Positions 18,076-26,859 of a stretch of DNA of 64,000 nt are shown here, piece by piece. The position numbers and the translations under genes were made by a program. Source of the stretch: Phenylobacterium sp. Lineage in GTDB: Bacteria; Pseudomonadota; Alphaproteobacteria; Caulobacterales; Caulobacteraceae. The stretch is taken from the NCBI RefSeq assembly GCF_004297125.1, contig NZ_SCVD01000020.1:124001-188000 (forward strand), given 5' to 3'. Positions within the stretch are counted from its first letter, which is position 1. The number at the start of each line of letters is the position of its first letter. The notes under the pieces are model-generated. The model ran no database searches. It was not told the origin of the DNA and saw nothing but the letters and a program-made list of their open reading frames with translations.

Positions 18076-21000
18076 TCGCCGCCCTCATCCGGGCCTCGGT
18101 GCGGGGTCGGTTCCTCGTCCTGCTGGGCGCTCTGGCCCTCCTGGTCGCGGGGGTCATGGCCGTCCGTGCGACGCCCGTCGATGCGCTGCCCGACCTCTCC
18201 GACGTGCAGGTGGTGATCCGCACAAGCTATCCCGGGCAGGCGCCGCAGATCGTAGAGAACCAGGTCACCTATCCCCTGACCACCACCATGCTCTCGGTGC
18301 CCGGGGCCAAGACGGTGCGCGGCTACTCCTTCTTCGGCGACAGCTTCGTCTATGTGCTGTTCGAGGACGGGACCGACCTCTACTGGGCGCGCTCCCGGGT
18401 GCTGGAGTACCTCAACCAGGTGCAGGGCCGCCTGCCCGCCGGCGCGAAGGCCGCGCTCGGGCCGGACGCCACCGGCGTCGGCTGGGTCTACGAATATGCG
18501 CTGATCGACCGCTCCGGCCGCCACGACCTGTCGCAGCTGCGCGGGCTGCAGGACTGGTTCCTGCGCTATGAGCTGAAGAGCCTGCCGGGCGTCGCCGAAG
18601 TCGCCAGCATCGGCGGGATGGTGCGCCAGTACCAGGTGGTGCTGGATCCCGTCCGCCTCGCGGCCTACGGGGTGACCCATCAGGAGGTCGTGGGCGCGAT
18701 CCAGCGGGCGAACCAGGAGGCCGGCGGCTCGGTGCTGGAGATGGCCGAGGCCGAATACATGGTCCGGGCCAGCGGCTATCTGAAAACCCTCGACGACTTC
18801 CGCGCCATCCCGTTGCGCACCGCCCGCGGCGGCGTGCCCGTTCGCCTGGGCGACGTGGCCACGGTCCAGATCGGGCCGGAGATGCGCCGCGGTGTCGCCG
18901 AACTGAACGGCGAGGGCGAGGTGGCCGGGGGGGTCGTCATCCTGCGCTCGGGCAAGAACGCGCGCGAGACCATCGCGGCGGTGAAGGCCAAGCTCGTTGA
19001 ACTCAGGCGCAGCCTGCCGCCCGGCGTGGAGGTGGTCACCACCTACGACCGCTCGCAGCTGATCGACCGGGCGATCGCCAACCTCAGCCAGAAGCTGCTC
19101 GAGGAGTTCGTGGTCGTGGGCGTGGTCTGCGCCCTGTTCCTCTGGCACGCCCGATCGGCGCTGGTGGCCATCCTGACCCTGCCGCTCGGTGTGCTGTTCG
19201 CCCTGCTCGTCATGCGGCTGCAGGGCGTCAACGCCAACATCATGTCGCTGGGCGGCATCGCCATCGCCATCGGGGCCATGGTCGACGCCGCCGTGGTGAT
19301 GATCGAGAACGCCCACAAGCGGCTCGAGCGGTGGACGCACGAGAACCCCGGCGAGGCCATGGACGAGCCGACCCGCTGGCGGCTGGTCACGGACGCCGCC
19401 GCCGAGGTGGGGCCCGCCCTGTTCCTGAGCCTGGTGATCATCACCCTCTCGTTCGTGCCGGTGTTCGCCCTGCAGGCCCAGGAAGGGCGGCTCTTCTCGC
19501 CCCTGGCCTTCACCAAGAGCTACGCCATGGCCGGCGCCGCGATCCTCTCGGTGACCCTGGTGCCGGTGCTGATGGGCTTCCTGATCCGCGGCCGCATCCC
19601 GAACGAGGCGGCCAACCCGGTGAACCGCTGGCTCACGCGCGCCTACGAACCCGTCATCGGCTGGGTGCTGCGCCGGCCCCGCACGGTGCTCGTGGTCGCG
19701 CTGCTGGCCTTCGCCACCACGGCCTGGCCGCTCAGCCGCCTGGGCGGGGAGTTCATTCCGCCGATGGACGAGGGGGACCTTCTCTACATGCCCTCCGCCC
19801 TGCCTGGCATCTCCGCGGCCGAGGCGTCCGCCCTGCTGCAGCAGAGCGACCGGCTGATCCGCACGGTCCCGGAGGTGAAGAGCGTCTTCGGCAAGGCCGG
19901 CCGCGCGGAGACCGCCACCGACCCGGCGCCACTGGAGATGTTCGAGACCACCATCCAGTTCAAGCCCCGCGACCAGTGGCGTCCCGGCATGACCCCGGAG
20001 ACGCTGACCGAGGAGCTCGACCGGGTGGTGCGGATCCCCGGCCTCGCCAATGTCTGGGTGCCGCCGATCCGCAACCGCATCGACATGCTGGCCACCGGCA
20101 TCAAGAGCCCGATCGGCGTCAAGGTCTCCGGCGCGGACCTCGCCCAGCTCGACCGGGTGGCCGCCCAGGTGGAGAGGGTCGCCAAGCGCACGCCCGGCGT
20201 CTCCTCCGCCCTGGCCGAGCGCCTGACCGGCGGACGCTACGTGGACGTGCGGATCGACCGCGCCGCCGCGGCCCGCTTCGGCCTCAACATCGCCGATGTC
20301 CAGGAGATCGTCGGCGGCGCCGTCGGGGGCCAGACCGTCGGCGAGACGGTGGAGGGCGTCGCCCGCTACCCGATCAGCGTGCGCTATCCGCGCGAGCTGC
20401 GCGACAGCCTCGAGGGGCTGCGCGGCCTGCCCATCCTGACGCCCGCCGGCCAGCAGATCACCCTCGGGACCGTGGCGGCCATCGAGGTCGCGGACGGGCC
20501 GCCGATGCTGAAGACCGAGAACGCCCGCCCGTCGACCTGGGTCTATGTGGACGTGCGGGGCCGCGACCTGAACTCGGTCGTCACCGACCTGCGCCGCGCC
20601 GTCGCCAGGGACGTGACGCTGCCGCCCGGCGTGTCCGTCGCCTACGCCGGCCAGTTCGAGTACCTGCAGCGGGCCGCCGCGCGGCTGAAGCTGGTGGTGC
20701 CCGCGACCTTGGCGATCATCTTTCTGCTGCTCTACGCCACCTTCCGCCGCTGGGACGAGGCCGCCCTGATCATGGGCACCCTGCCTTTCGCGCTGACCGG
20801 CGGCGTCTGGGCCATCTACCTGCTCGGCTACCACCAGTCGGTCGCCACGGGGGTCGGCTTCATCGCCCTGGCGGGCGTGGCGGCCGAATTCGGGGTCGTG
20901 ATGCTGATCTACCTGAAGCACGCCCTGGCGGAGCGCGGTCCGGACCCCAGCCCCGAGGACGTGGCCGCCGCCGTGCACGAAGGGGCCCTGCTGCGGGTCC

Positions 21001-21224
21001 GTCCCAAGGCCATGACCGTCGCCGTGATCCTGGCGGGCCTGGCGCCGATCCTCGTGGGCCACGGCGCCGGCGCCGAGGTGATGAGCCGCATCGCCGCCCC
21101 GATGATCGGCGGCATGCTCACCGCCCCGCTGCTCTCCATGCTCGTCATCCCCGCGGGCTATCTGCTGCTGCGCCGCCGCCGGCCAGGCCGGCGGTCCCCC
21201 CTGCCGAAAGGAGTCTCCCGATGA
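18072..21224 (+). CDS. cusA: CusA-type heavy-metal efflux RND transporter
   Basis: The product of 1050 residues is the inner-membrane proton-driven pump of a CusCBA-type system for Cu(I)/Ag(I). It has twelve membrane helices in the RND pattern, with the heavy-metal (HME) signature [16 protein letters not shown] in helix 4, containing the proton-relay Asp. [19 protein letters not shown] and other Met-bearing periplasmic segments suit monovalent copper/silver. The start was chosen at the ATG overlapping the cusB stop, although the frame is open further upstream. Its stop overlaps the DUF411 gene. Confidence 0.92.
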   Translation: MIAALIRASVRGRFLVLLGALALLVAGVMAVRATPVDALPDLSDVQVVIRTSYPGQAPQIVENQVTYPLTTTMLSVPGAKTVRGYSFFGDSFVYVLFEDGTDLYWARSRVLEYLNQVQGRLPAGAKAALGPDATGVGWVYEYALIDRSGRHDLSQLRGLQDWFLRYELKSLPGVAEVASIGGMVRQYQVVLDPVRLAAYGVTHQEVVGAIQRANQEAGGSVLEMAEAEYMVRASGYLKTLDDFRAIPLRTARGGVPVRLGDVATVQIGPEMRRGVAELNGEGEVAGGVVILRSGKNARETIAAVKAKLVELRRSLPPGVEVVTTYDRSQLIDRAIANLSQKLLEEFVVVGVVCALFLWHARSALVAILTLPLGVLFALLVMRLQGVNANIMSLGGIAIAIGAMVDAAVVMIENAHKRLERWTHENPGEAMDEPTRWRLVTDAAAEVGPALFLSLVIITLSFVPVFALQAQEGRLFSPLAFTKSYAMAGAAILSVTLVPVLMGFLIRGRIPNEAANPVNRWLTRAYEPVIGWVLRRPRTVLVVALLAFATTAWPLSRLGGEFIPPMDEGDLLYMPSALPGISAAEASALLQQSDRLIRTVPEVKSVFGKAGRAETATDPAPLEMFETTIQFKPRDQWRPGMTPETLTEELDRVVRIPGLANVWVPPIRNRIDMLATGIKSPIGVKVSGADLAQLDRVAAQVERVAKRTPGVSSALAERLTGGRYVDVRIDRAAAARFGLNIADVQEIVGGAVGGQTVGETVEGVARYPISVRYPRELRDSLEGLRGLPILTPAGQQITLGTVAAIEVADGPPMLKTENARPSTWVYVDVRGRDLNSVVTDLRRAVARDVTLPPGVSVAYAGQFEYLQRAAARLKLVVPATLAIIFLLLYATFRRWDEAALIMGTLPFALTGGVWAIYLLGYHQSVATGVGFIALAGVAAEFGVVMLIYLKHALAERGPDPSPEDVAAAVHEGALLRVRPKAMTVAVILAGLAPILVGHGAGAEVMSRIAAPMIGGMLTAPLLSMLVIPAGYLLLRRRRPGRRSPLPKGVSR

Positions 21225-21703
21225 TCAACCCCTCCCCCACCCCCGCCCGAGGCCCGGGTCGCCGCGCGCTGATCCTGGGCGCCGCAGCGCTGGGCCTGAC
21301 GGCGGGCTGCGCCCGCGCGGCGGCCGCCGAGCTGACGGTCTACAAGACCCCCTGGTGCGGCTGCTGCGGCGGCTGGGTCACCCACATGCGCCGCGCCGGC
21401 TTCTCGCCCAAGGTCGTCGAGGTGGAGGACCTGGCCCCGGTGCGGGGGAAGCACGGGATCCCCTTCACGCTCTCGTCGTGCCACACCGGGGTCATCGCGG
21501 GCTATGTGGTCGAGGGCCACGTCCCGCCGGCGGACGTCGCGCGACTGCTGCGGGAGCGGCCGAAGGCCCTGGGTCTCGCCGTCCCCGGCATGCCGATAGG
21601 CTCCCCGGGGATGGAGCAGCCCGGCGGCGCGACCGAGCGCTTCGTGACCCTGCTGCTGCTCGACCGGTCCGGCCGCACCCGACCGTTCGCGACCCACGGG
21701 TAG
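21221..21703 (+). CDS. DUF411 periplasmic metal-binding protein
   Basis: The product of 160 residues has an Arg-rich N-terminus and a hydrophobic segment ending in a possible lipobox (LTAGC), then the DUF411 fold with [12 protein letters not shown] (Cys triad), [17 protein letters not shown] and [14 protein letters not shown]411 proteins are frequent partners of copper and silver efflux pumps; the exact activity is not established. It ends the cusCBA operon, overlapping the cusA stop as ATGA. Confidence 0.85.
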   Translation: MINPSPTPARGPGRRALILGAAALGLTAGCARAAAAELTVYKTPWCGCCGGWVTHMRRAGFSPKVVEVEDLAPVRGKHGIPFTLSSCHTGVIAGYVVEGHVPPADVARLLRERPKALGLAVPGMPIGSPGMEQPGGATERFVTLLLLDRSGRTRPFATHG

Positions 21704-21937
21704 CGGCCGCGGGCGCGAGGGCTGCGGCGGCGGCCCGGCACGCCGCTTCGCAGCGGCGGCGGCGCTCCGCGCAGACCTGGTGATGGGCCATCTGCGCATG
21801 GCGCGCCTCCTGGTGTCGGAAGGGCCGGCCACCCCGCGGAGGGCGGCCGGCGTTCCCGGCCGGGCGCAACTCGCCATTGACGTGCGAAGGTTGTCGCCCG
21901 GGGAAGGTTGCGGCGGCTCCGGACTCCGTCCGCCGCC

Positions 21938-22138
21938 TCAGGCGGGCGCGCGGACCGCGTATCCCGCCCCTGTGATCGCCTGCGACACCGCCCCGGCGTC
22001 GGCGCGGGTCTGCGCCTCCACCGTTCCCGCCTGCAGGTCCACGCGGACCTCCGCGGCGGGATCGAGCGCCTGCACGGCGCGGGTCACCGCGCCGACGCAA
22101 TGTCCGCATCCCATGCCATCGACCTTGAACCGAAGCAT
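21938..22138 (-). CDS. copZ: HMA-domain copper chaperone (CopZ-like)
   Basis: The product of 66 residues is a single heavy-metal-associated domain with GMGCGHCVGAV: two Cys in the usual MxCxxC arrangement (here GCGHC). It would carry Cu(I) in the cytoplasm to the P-type ATPase. ATG at 22138 follows GGAGG after 7 bases, and a CueR promoter lies immediately upstream, so it is copper-induced with the ATPase. It converges with the DUF411 gene. Confidence 0.85.
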   Translation of the reverse strand: MLRFKVDGMGCGHCVGAVTRAVQALDPAAEVRVDLQAGTVEAQTRADAGAVSQAITGAGYAVRAPA

Positions 22139-22174
22139 CTCAAACCTCCAAGCTGGCCTCGGTTCCGAAGATGG

Positions 22175-22198
22175 GGCTTCCCATCGTGGCAAGGTCAA
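22175..22198 (-). promoter_or_regulatory. CueR-type promoter/operator of the HMA chaperone gene
   Basis: Read on the minus strand: TTGACC (-35) leads into a dyad with arms ACCTTGCCAC and ATGGGAAGCC, followed by CCATCT exactly as in the P-type ATPase promoter. It lies about 40 bases before the chaperone start. Confidence 0.8.
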
Positions 22199-22303
22199 GG
22201 ACGGGGCGGAGGGGCCGGTTGAGGGATGCGCGGCGGCGGCGCGTAATCTCACCGACGGTCCGCGCAGTGGGCGGGCAGATTTTCCGAGATTCAGGAGACC
22301 GAC

Positions 22304-22618
22304 ATGAAACTTGCCTTGATCCTCGCCGGTGCGCTCGCCGTGGCCGCGCCGGCCGCAGCCCAGCCGGCAAACCACGCCGACCACGCCGCCGCCGCGCCGA
22401 AGGCCGCCGCTCCGGTCCAGGGCTCGGGCGTCGTGAAGGGCGTGAACGCCAAGGCCGGGACCATCACCCTCCATCACGGCCCGATCCCCGCCCTCAAGTG
22501 GCCGGCGATGACCATGACGTTCAAGGCGGCTCCCGAGGCGGTCAAGGCCGCCAAGACGGGCAAGTCCGTGACCTTCACGCTCAACGCGGCCGGCGACCAG
22601 GTGCTGTCGCTGCAATAG
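22304..22618 (+). CDS. cusF: CusF-like periplasmic Cu(I)/Ag(I)-binding protein
   Basis: The product of 104 residues has a signal peptide (to about residue 19) and then the small CusF barrel. The known ligand set is visible: LHHGPIPALKWPAMTMTF supplies His, the capping Trp and two Met. It hands metal to the CusCBA pump. It is divergent from the HMA chaperone, with AGGAG before the ATG, and converges with cueR, whose stop is five bases away. Confidence 0.88.
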   Translation: MKLALILAGALAVAAPAAAQPANHADHAAAAPKAAAPVQGSGVVKGVNAKAGTITLHHGPIPALKWPAMTMTFKAAPEAVKAAKTGKSVTFTLNAAGDQVLSLQ

Positions 22619-22622
22619 GCCT

Positions 22623-23066
22623 TCAGCCGCCGAAAGGACGGGCCGCCGCGCGGCGGCCCCTCCCGGCCGGCGGATCGCCGGACGCCAGATCCGCCAGGAT
22701 GGGACAGTCGGGGCGGTCGTCGCCGGCGCAGCAGCCGGACAGGTGGCGCAGGGTGTCCGCCATCGCCTGCATCTCGGCGATACGGCCCTCGAGCTCGGCG
22801 ACATGCTGATCGGCGATCGCCTTGACGTCGCGGCTCGGCCGCGCGCGGTCGCGCCAGAGAGAGAGCAGGTTGGTGATTTCGTCCACCGAGAACCCGAGGC
22901 TGCGGGCGCGCCTGATGAAGCGCAGCTCATTGACGTTGCGCTCGTCGAAGCTGCGGTAGTTGTTGGCCTCGCTGCGCTCGGCCGGTCGGATCAGGCCGAC
23001 CTGCTCATAGTAGCGGATCATCTTGGCGCTGACCCCGGACGCGCGGGACGCATGGCCGATGTTCAT
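22623..23066 (-). CDS. cueR: CueR-type MerR-family Cu(I)-responsive regulator
   Basis: The product of 147 residues has an N-terminal MerR winged helix (IGHASRASGVSAKMIRYYEQVGLI), a dimerisation coil, and a C-terminal metal loop CCAGDDRPDCPIL, with the two Cys that bind a single Cu(I) in CueR. ATG at 23066 is the family start. It should activate the three promoters with the ACCTTCCCA-type dyad found before the ATPase, the chaperone and itself. Confidence 0.9.
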   Translation of the reverse strand: MNIGHASRASGVSAKMIRYYEQVGLIRPAERSEANNYRSFDERNVNELRFIRRARSLGFSVDEITNLLSLWRDRARPSRDVKAIADQHVAELEGRIAEMQAMADTLRHLSGCCAGDDRPDCPILADLASGDPPAGRGRRAAARPFGG

Positions 23067-23104
23067 CCGAAGCCTCCCTCTCCGCGTCGGCGCCCCATCG
23101 ACGC

Positions 23105-23128
23105 GCCTTTCCATCGTGGGAAGGTCAA
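23105..23128 (-). promoter_or_regulatory. CueR-type promoter/operator of cueR
   Basis: On the minus strand, TTGACC overlaps a dyad with arms ACCTTCCCAC and ATGGAAAGGC. It matches the other two CueR sites and lies about 40 bases upstream of cueR, suggesting autoregulation. Confidence 0.75.
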
Positions 23129-23347
23129 GCCGGCCGCCAACCAGGGATACGCATGAGCCCGCCCCGCCCCCTCACGCGTCGAGATGTGGGCTGCGCGGGA
23201 TCTTCGTGCGGCGACCCTCCCATGGTCGGACGGCTGGCGTCCGTTGACGCCGGCCTGCGCAACGAACCGGGCGTGTTGCGCCTTTAACCCGGCGCCTACG
23301 TCCTGGGCGATGGCCGCGCAGGGCAGGACAACACCAGGGTGAATTCC

Positions 23348-23758
23348 ATGAAGACGTCGCAACTCCTGGCCGCCAGCGCGGTCCTCAGCCTGGCCGGCGC
23401 CGCCGCCTGGGCGCACCCGCCGGGCGAACACGGGACGATGGCCCAGGGCAAGATGGAACAGGACAAGATGGGACACGCCGCCAAGGGCGCGGGGGGTCAT
23501 CACATGATGGCGGACGAGGCCTTCATGGCGTCCATGCAGTCGATGCACAGGTCGATGACCGCCGCGAAGGGCGGTACGGTCGACGCCACCTTCGCGAAGA
23601 AGATGATCGCCCACCACGAAGGCGCCATCGCGATGGCGCGGATAGAGCTCGAACACGGCGCCGACGCTCAGGCCAAGCAGCTGGCGCAGAAGACGATCGA
23701 CGAGAACACCCGCGGCATCGCGGCCCTGCGCGACTGGCTGCGCGCCCACGGCGGCTGA
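23348..23758 (+). CDS. DUF305 periplasmic protein, Met/His-rich
   Basis: The product of 136 residues has a signal peptide ending AAAWA. The mature part is rich in Met and His (HPPGEHGTMAQGKMEQDKMGH) and ends in the DUF305 four-helix core with KKMIAHHEGAIAMARIELEHG. DUF305 proteins recur in copper islands and probably bind metal with the paired His. ATG 23348 has AGGG at a normal distance; a GTG nine bases earlier is less likely. Confidence 0.85.
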   Translation: MKTSQLLAASAVLSLAGAAAWAHPPGEHGTMAQGKMEQDKMGHAAKGAGGHHMMADEAFMASMQSMHRSMTAAKGGTVDATFAKKMIAHHEGAIAMARIELEHGADAQAKQLAQKTIDENTRGIAALRDWLRAHGG

Positions 23759-23843
23759 CACGTCGCCGCGCCGGGATCGCGGCGCTTGCGGGATCGAGGC
23801 GGCCCGGGCGTATATCCAGGTGAAGACTGTGCAAGGACGACCG

Positions 23844-24137
23844 ATGTCGAACGATCTGGATCACATGCTCGCGCAGCTCGCCCGGGAGGCGCCCGATGCG
23901 TCTCTGGAGGGGTTGGAGGCGACCGTGATGGCCGCTGTCGCGCGCCACCGCGAGGCGGCGCGCGCGTCGCGCGCGCTCACCCCGATCCGCGCCGCCTCCG
24001 TGGCGATGGCGATGGCGTTCGGCGTGACCGCCGGCGGGATGGCGGCCGCCACCACGCTGAGCGAACCCCACCGCCTCGACACCTTCTCGACGGGCGCGCA
24101 CCTGGCCCCCTCCACCCTGCTCGAGGGGCGCGGGTGA
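23844..24137 (+). CDS. CnrY-like membrane anti-sigma factor
   Basis: The product of 97 residues has a cytoplasmic N-terminal helix region (SNDLDHMLAQLAREAPDASLEGLE) and one membrane helix (about 49-68), with a short periplasmic tail. Size, topology and position before a CnrX-like sensor and an ECF sigma factor match CnrY, which holds the sigma factor at the membrane until metal is sensed. Sequence similarity alone is weak, so the call rests on gene order. Its stop overlaps the next GTG start. Confidence 0.65.
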   Translation: MSNDLDHMLAQLAREAPDASLEGLEATVMAAVARHREAARASRALTPIRAASVAMAMAFGVTAGGMAAATTLSEPHRLDTFSTGAHLAPSTLLEGRG

Positions 24138-24574
24138 GTTTCGCCCGCGGCCTGCTGATCACCCTCGTTCTGTCGGTGCTGGCGGCGTTCGCGGGCGCCT
24201 GGGGCGGGGCGTCCTATATCGTCTCGCGCATGCACGACGAGCCGCCCCTGCACGAGGTGGTGCACGAGAAGCTGAACCTGACCGCCGACCAGGAGCGGCG
24301 CATCGCCGGGCTCGAGCGCGACTTCGCGGCGCGGCGACAGGCCCTGGAGTCCGAAATGCGCGCCGCCAACGCCGAGCTCGCCCAGGCCATCGGCCGCGAG
24401 CACGCCTATTCTCCGGCGGTGCAACAGGCCATCGACCGCTTCCACCGCGCCATGGGGCAGCTGCAGAAGGAAACCATCCTGCACGTGCTGGCGATGCGCC
24501 AGGTGCTGACGCCCGACCAGGCGGCCGTTTTCGACGACACTGTGGTGAAGGCGCTCACTGACGAGACCCCGTGA
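24134..24574 (+). CDS. CnrX-like periplasmic heavy-metal sensor
   Basis: The product of 146 residues starts at GTG 24134 (GTGA overlap). An N-terminal membrane anchor (about 5-27) is followed by a helical hairpin domain. Residues equivalent to the CnrX metal ligands are visible: HEVVH (the two His four apart), acidic residues in the LERDF helix, and HVLAM near the C-terminus (His and Met four apart). CnrX senses Ni/Co; the metal here is not certain. It lies between the anti-sigma-like and sigma genes. Confidence 0.8.
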   Translation: MSFARGLLITLVLSVLAAFAGAWGGASYIVSRMHDEPPLHEVVHEKLNLTADQERRIAGLERDFAARRQALESEMRAANAELAQAIGREHAYSPAVQQAIDRFHRAMGQLQKETILHVLAMRQVLTPDQAAVFDDTVVKALTDETP

Positions 24575-25155
24575 ACCCGCCCGCCGAACCCAGCGACGCC
24601 ATGCTGGCGCGCCAGGCGGCGGCCGGCGACGAGCGGGCCTATGCGACCCTCGTCGGGCGGCACAAGGACCGCCTCTACGGGCTGCTGCGCCGCTACCTCG
24701 GCGACCCGGACGAAGCGCGCGAGGCGGCGCACGAGGCCTTCATCGCCGCCTGGGCCGCCCTGCCCCGCTACGACCCGGCGCGCCCGTTCGCGGCCTGGCT
24801 GCGCACCATCGCCATCAACAAGGCGCGCGACCGGGCCCGGCGTCGGGCCTTTCGCCGGCTAATCTTCGGCGACCGGCCGCCCGACGACGCGGACGCGGAG
24901 GGTCCGGCGGACCCGTCGCCGGATGCGGAGGCGACCCTCGTGGAGCGCGAGCGGCTGGCCCTGCTGGACCGCGGCATCGCGCGCCTGCCGGCTCCGCTCA
25001 AGGAAGCCCTGGTGCTCACCGCCCTCGATGGCCTGTCGCAGCAGGCGGCGGCCGACGTCCTGGGGGTGACCGTCAAGACCGTGGAGACGCGCGTCTACCG
25101 CGCCCGCAAGATCCTGGCCGAAACCCTCGACCCCACCCTGCGGCCTGGCCGTTGA
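24571..25155 (+). CDS. CnrH-like ECF RNA polymerase sigma factor
   Basis: The product of 194 residues has sigma region 2 (residues about 25-95, DEAREAAHEAFIAAWAALPRY) and region 4 (about 130-185, ending VKTVETRVYRARKIL). The GTG start overlaps the sensor stop (GTGA). With the two preceding genes it forms an anti-sigma/sensor/sigma set in the order known for cnrYXH and nccYXH. Unlike the two other ECF sigma factors in the window, it has no C-terminal cysteines, fitting control by a separate anti-sigma factor. Confidence 0.85.
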   Translation: MNPPAEPSDAMLARQAAAGDERAYATLVGRHKDRLYGLLRRYLGDPDEAREAAHEAFIAAWAALPRYDPARPFAAWLRTIAINKARDRARRRAFRRLIFGDRPPDDADAEGPADPSPDAEATLVERERLALLDRGIARLPAPLKEALVLTALDGLSQQAAADVLGVTVKTVETRVYRARKILAETLDPTLRPGR

Positions 25156-25169
25156 CCTGGAGCCTGACC

Positions 25170-25673
25170 ATGCCCCGCCCCGAAGCCCTGGCCCTCGCGG
25201 CCATCCTCGCCCTCGCCGTCGCGCCGGCGCCCGCCCTCGCCCACCCTGGCGAGCGCCCGCAGGCCGCCGTCCGTGCGGCGCCGGCCGCGCCGCGGGAGGC
25301 GGCCCGCGCCGTCGACGCCTTCCACGCGGCGCTGCGCCGCGGCGACACCGCCGGCGCCCTGGCCCAGCTCGCCGACGACGTGCTGATCTTCGAGGCCGGG
25401 GGCGCCGAACGGTCCAAGGCGGAATACGCCGCGGCCCACCTGGCGGGCGACGCGGCGTTCGCCCAGGCCGTCCCCGGCGCGCTGCTGCGCCGCACCGGCG
25501 GGATGCTGGGCGGGTTGGCCTGGGTGGCCTCCGAAGGGCGCACCCAGGGCCGCTACAAGGACCGCGACGTGGACCGCATCACCACCGAGACCATGCTCCT
25601 GCGCCGCGACGGCGCGACCTGGAAGATCGTGCACGTCCACTGGTCCTCGAGAGCCGCGGCCGCAGCGCACTGA
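25170..25673 (+). CDS. secreted SnoaL/DUF4440-like protein
   Basis: The product of 167 residues has a signal peptide (to about 27, PALA then HPGE). The mature domain resembles the NTF2-like/SnoaL cone fold: AVDAFHAALRRGDTAGALAQLADDVLIFE, and a C-terminal TWKIVHVHWSSR. Function unknown; similar proteins are common in metal islands. ATG 25170 has GGAG upstream; a TTG overlapping the sigma stop is less likely. It probably belongs to the same operon as the sigma factor. Confidence 0.7.
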   Translation: MPRPEALALAAILALAVAPAPALAHPGERPQAAVRAAPAAPREAARAVDAFHAALRRGDTAGALAQLADDVLIFEAGGAERSKAEYAAAHLAGDAAFAQAVPGALLRRTGGMLGGLAWVASEGRTQGRYKDRDVDRITTETMLLRRDGATWKIVHVHWSSRAAAAAH

Positions 25674-25982
25674 GCCCGGCCCCGCCCTGGCGTCGCCCGT
25701 TCGTCCGGGGGGCGCCCGGACGACGACGCAGCGCCGCTGGCGCCGGGCGCGCCGCGACTCAGCCTGGTCCGGCGTGAGGGTTGCGCCTCGGTCGCGCGTA
25801 TCCCCTATAGCGGGCATGCGCGGGAGACGGCTGAGCAGATGTGTCGTTCGCCCAAATTTCAGTCTCGTCCTGATCGTTTTGCGGGCGCCTGCGGCCTGGT
25901 CGCCGGCCCTGACCTTGTTCGGCGAAGCCTTCGGTGTAGCCCATGTTAGCTCAGCCTGATCAATCGAGGAGGAGTGGGTTTG
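25674..25982. other. intergenic region, no gene seen
   Basis: These 309 bases carry no coding-like frame. Sequence between 25840 and 25960 is less G+C-rich and probably contains the promoter of the small lipoprotein gene; a GAGGAGG ribosome-binding site ends at 25972. Confidence 0.5.
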
Positions 25983-26210
25983 ATGATCAAGACACTGGGA
26001 GTCGCCGCCGCGGGCATGGCCGCCATGGCCCTGGCGGGTTGCGCGACCATGGACGATACGCCGCCGACAGCGGAGCAAAAGGCCGCCTGCGAGAAGATGC
26101 TGAGCGAGATGGGCGAGGGCGCGACCCACAGCCACGGCTCGGACAAGTCCGGCGCGGTCAACAGCATGGGCATGACCCATGCCCAGTGCCGGTCCATGCT
26201 GAAAAAGTAG
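25983..26210 (+). CDS. small Met/His-containing lipoprotein
   Basis: The product of 75 residues has a lipoprotein signal with lipobox LAGC. The short mature part has two Cys (about 33 and 70) and a HSHGSDKSGAVNSMGMTHAQC stretch typical of small metal-island lipoproteins. ATG 25983 follows GAGGAGG by ten bases; GTG 25974 is too close to that site. I do not recognise a named family. Confidence 0.65.
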   Translation: MIKTLGVAAAGMAAMALAGCATMDDTPPTAEQKAACEKMLSEMGEGATHSHGSDKSGAVNSMGMTHAQCRSMLKK

Positions 26211-26221
26211 GCTTCCCAGGT

Positions 26222-26245
26222 CGCGCGGTCTCGTCGAGCCGCGCG
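26222..26245. terminator. hairpin after the small lipoprotein gene
   Basis: CGCGCGG and CCGCGCG pair, and inside them CTCG pairs with CGAG. The structure begins 11 bases after the stop codon. It lacks a T-tract. Confidence 0.45.
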
Positions 26246-26255
26246 CGGGAAGTTG

Positions 26256-26293
26256 GCACGGTCCGCCTCAGTATCCCCTCTGGCGGACCGTGC
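26256..26293. terminator. strong 12-base-pair hairpin
   Basis: GCACGGTCCGCC and GGCGGACCGTGC are perfectly complementary, separated by 14 bases. It stands between the lipoprotein gene and the copper-storage operon. It could end transcription or act in the leader of the next operon. Confidence 0.5.
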
Positions 26294-26315
26294 ACGCCCC
26301 GGCTGCGAGCCTCCG

Positions 26316-26329
26316 TTGACCTCGGTCAA
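26316..26329. promoter_or_regulatory. FNR/FixK-type box TTGACCTCGGTCAA
   Basis: A perfect dyad TTGAC-N4-GTCAA in the form expected for FNR/FixK/Dnr-family activators, 102 bases before the copper-storage gene start. Five related boxes occur before other operons of the window. Confidence 0.6.
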
Positions 26330-26430
26330 CGCCTGTCTCCCTGGACCCGGTTAGCTGCGAATCTGGCGGCTTTCGCCGGCGTGAATCCGTCGGCCTGCGC
26401 GCAGGCGACTGGGCAACCTGGGAGACGAAG

Positions 26431-26859
26431 ATGACGCATCGGCGGAACCTCTTGACCGTGGCCCTCGGCCTGGCGGCGATCGCGGGCGCAACGGGTCCGG
26501 CGGCGGCGCAGGCCGCCGCCGGCGGCCACATGTCGCTCGCCGACTGCATCGCGCTCTGCCTGAAATGCCACGCCGCCTGTCAGGACGCGGTCGGCAAGAC
26601 GCTTTCCGGGGCCGGACGCGCCGAGCCCGCCCTGGTGATGACCCTGCTCGACTGCGCCGAGATCTGCCAGGCCACGGCCAATTCCATGGCGCGGGGCTCG
26701 CCGGTCCACACCGCCTTCTGCGCGGCCTGCGCGCAGGTCTGCGACGCCTGCGCCGAGGCCTGCGGCAAGGCCGAGGCCGCCGCGGCGCTGCAGGCCTGCG
26801 CGGACCTCTGCCGCGAGTGTGCGATGTCGTGCCGCCACATGGCCGGGTCGATGCGCTAG
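26431..26859 (+). CDS. four-helix-bundle copper-storage protein (Csp/DUF326)
   Basis: The product of 142 residues has a signal peptide (to about 30, AAAQA) and a mature helical domain with about thirteen Cys, mostly in CxxxC spacing (CIALCLKCHAAC, CAACAQVCDACAEAC, CADLCRECAMSC). That pattern is the mark of Csp1-type proteins, which bind many Cu(I) ions inside a four-helix bundle. The export signal places it in the periplasm. It is the first gene of an operon with a membrane reductase, a cytochrome b-like protein and a multihaem cytochrome c. Confidence 0.88.
   Translation: MTHRRNLLTVALGLAAIAGATGPAAAQAAAGGHMSLADCIALCLKCHAACQDAVGKTLSGAGRAEPALVMTLLDCAEICQATANSMARGSPVHTAFCAACAQVCDACAEACGKAEAAAALQACADLCRECAMSCRHMAGSMR

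Noticed and set aside
17670..21062. A long open minus-strand frame (about 1130 codons) opposite cusB/cusA
   Set aside because: It is a shadow of a G+C-rich gene: His/Arg/Gly-rich, no recognisable domain, and the plus strand encodes a clear RND transporter.
22236..22262. CGTAAT followed by CGAC as another ECF promoter before cusF
   Set aside because: First base of the -35 and the spacing differ; it does not fit the TGTAA-N16-CGTC rule.
23249..23262. TTGACGCCGGCCTG as a FixK box before the DUF305 gene
   Set aside because: The second half lacks CAA at the required spacing.
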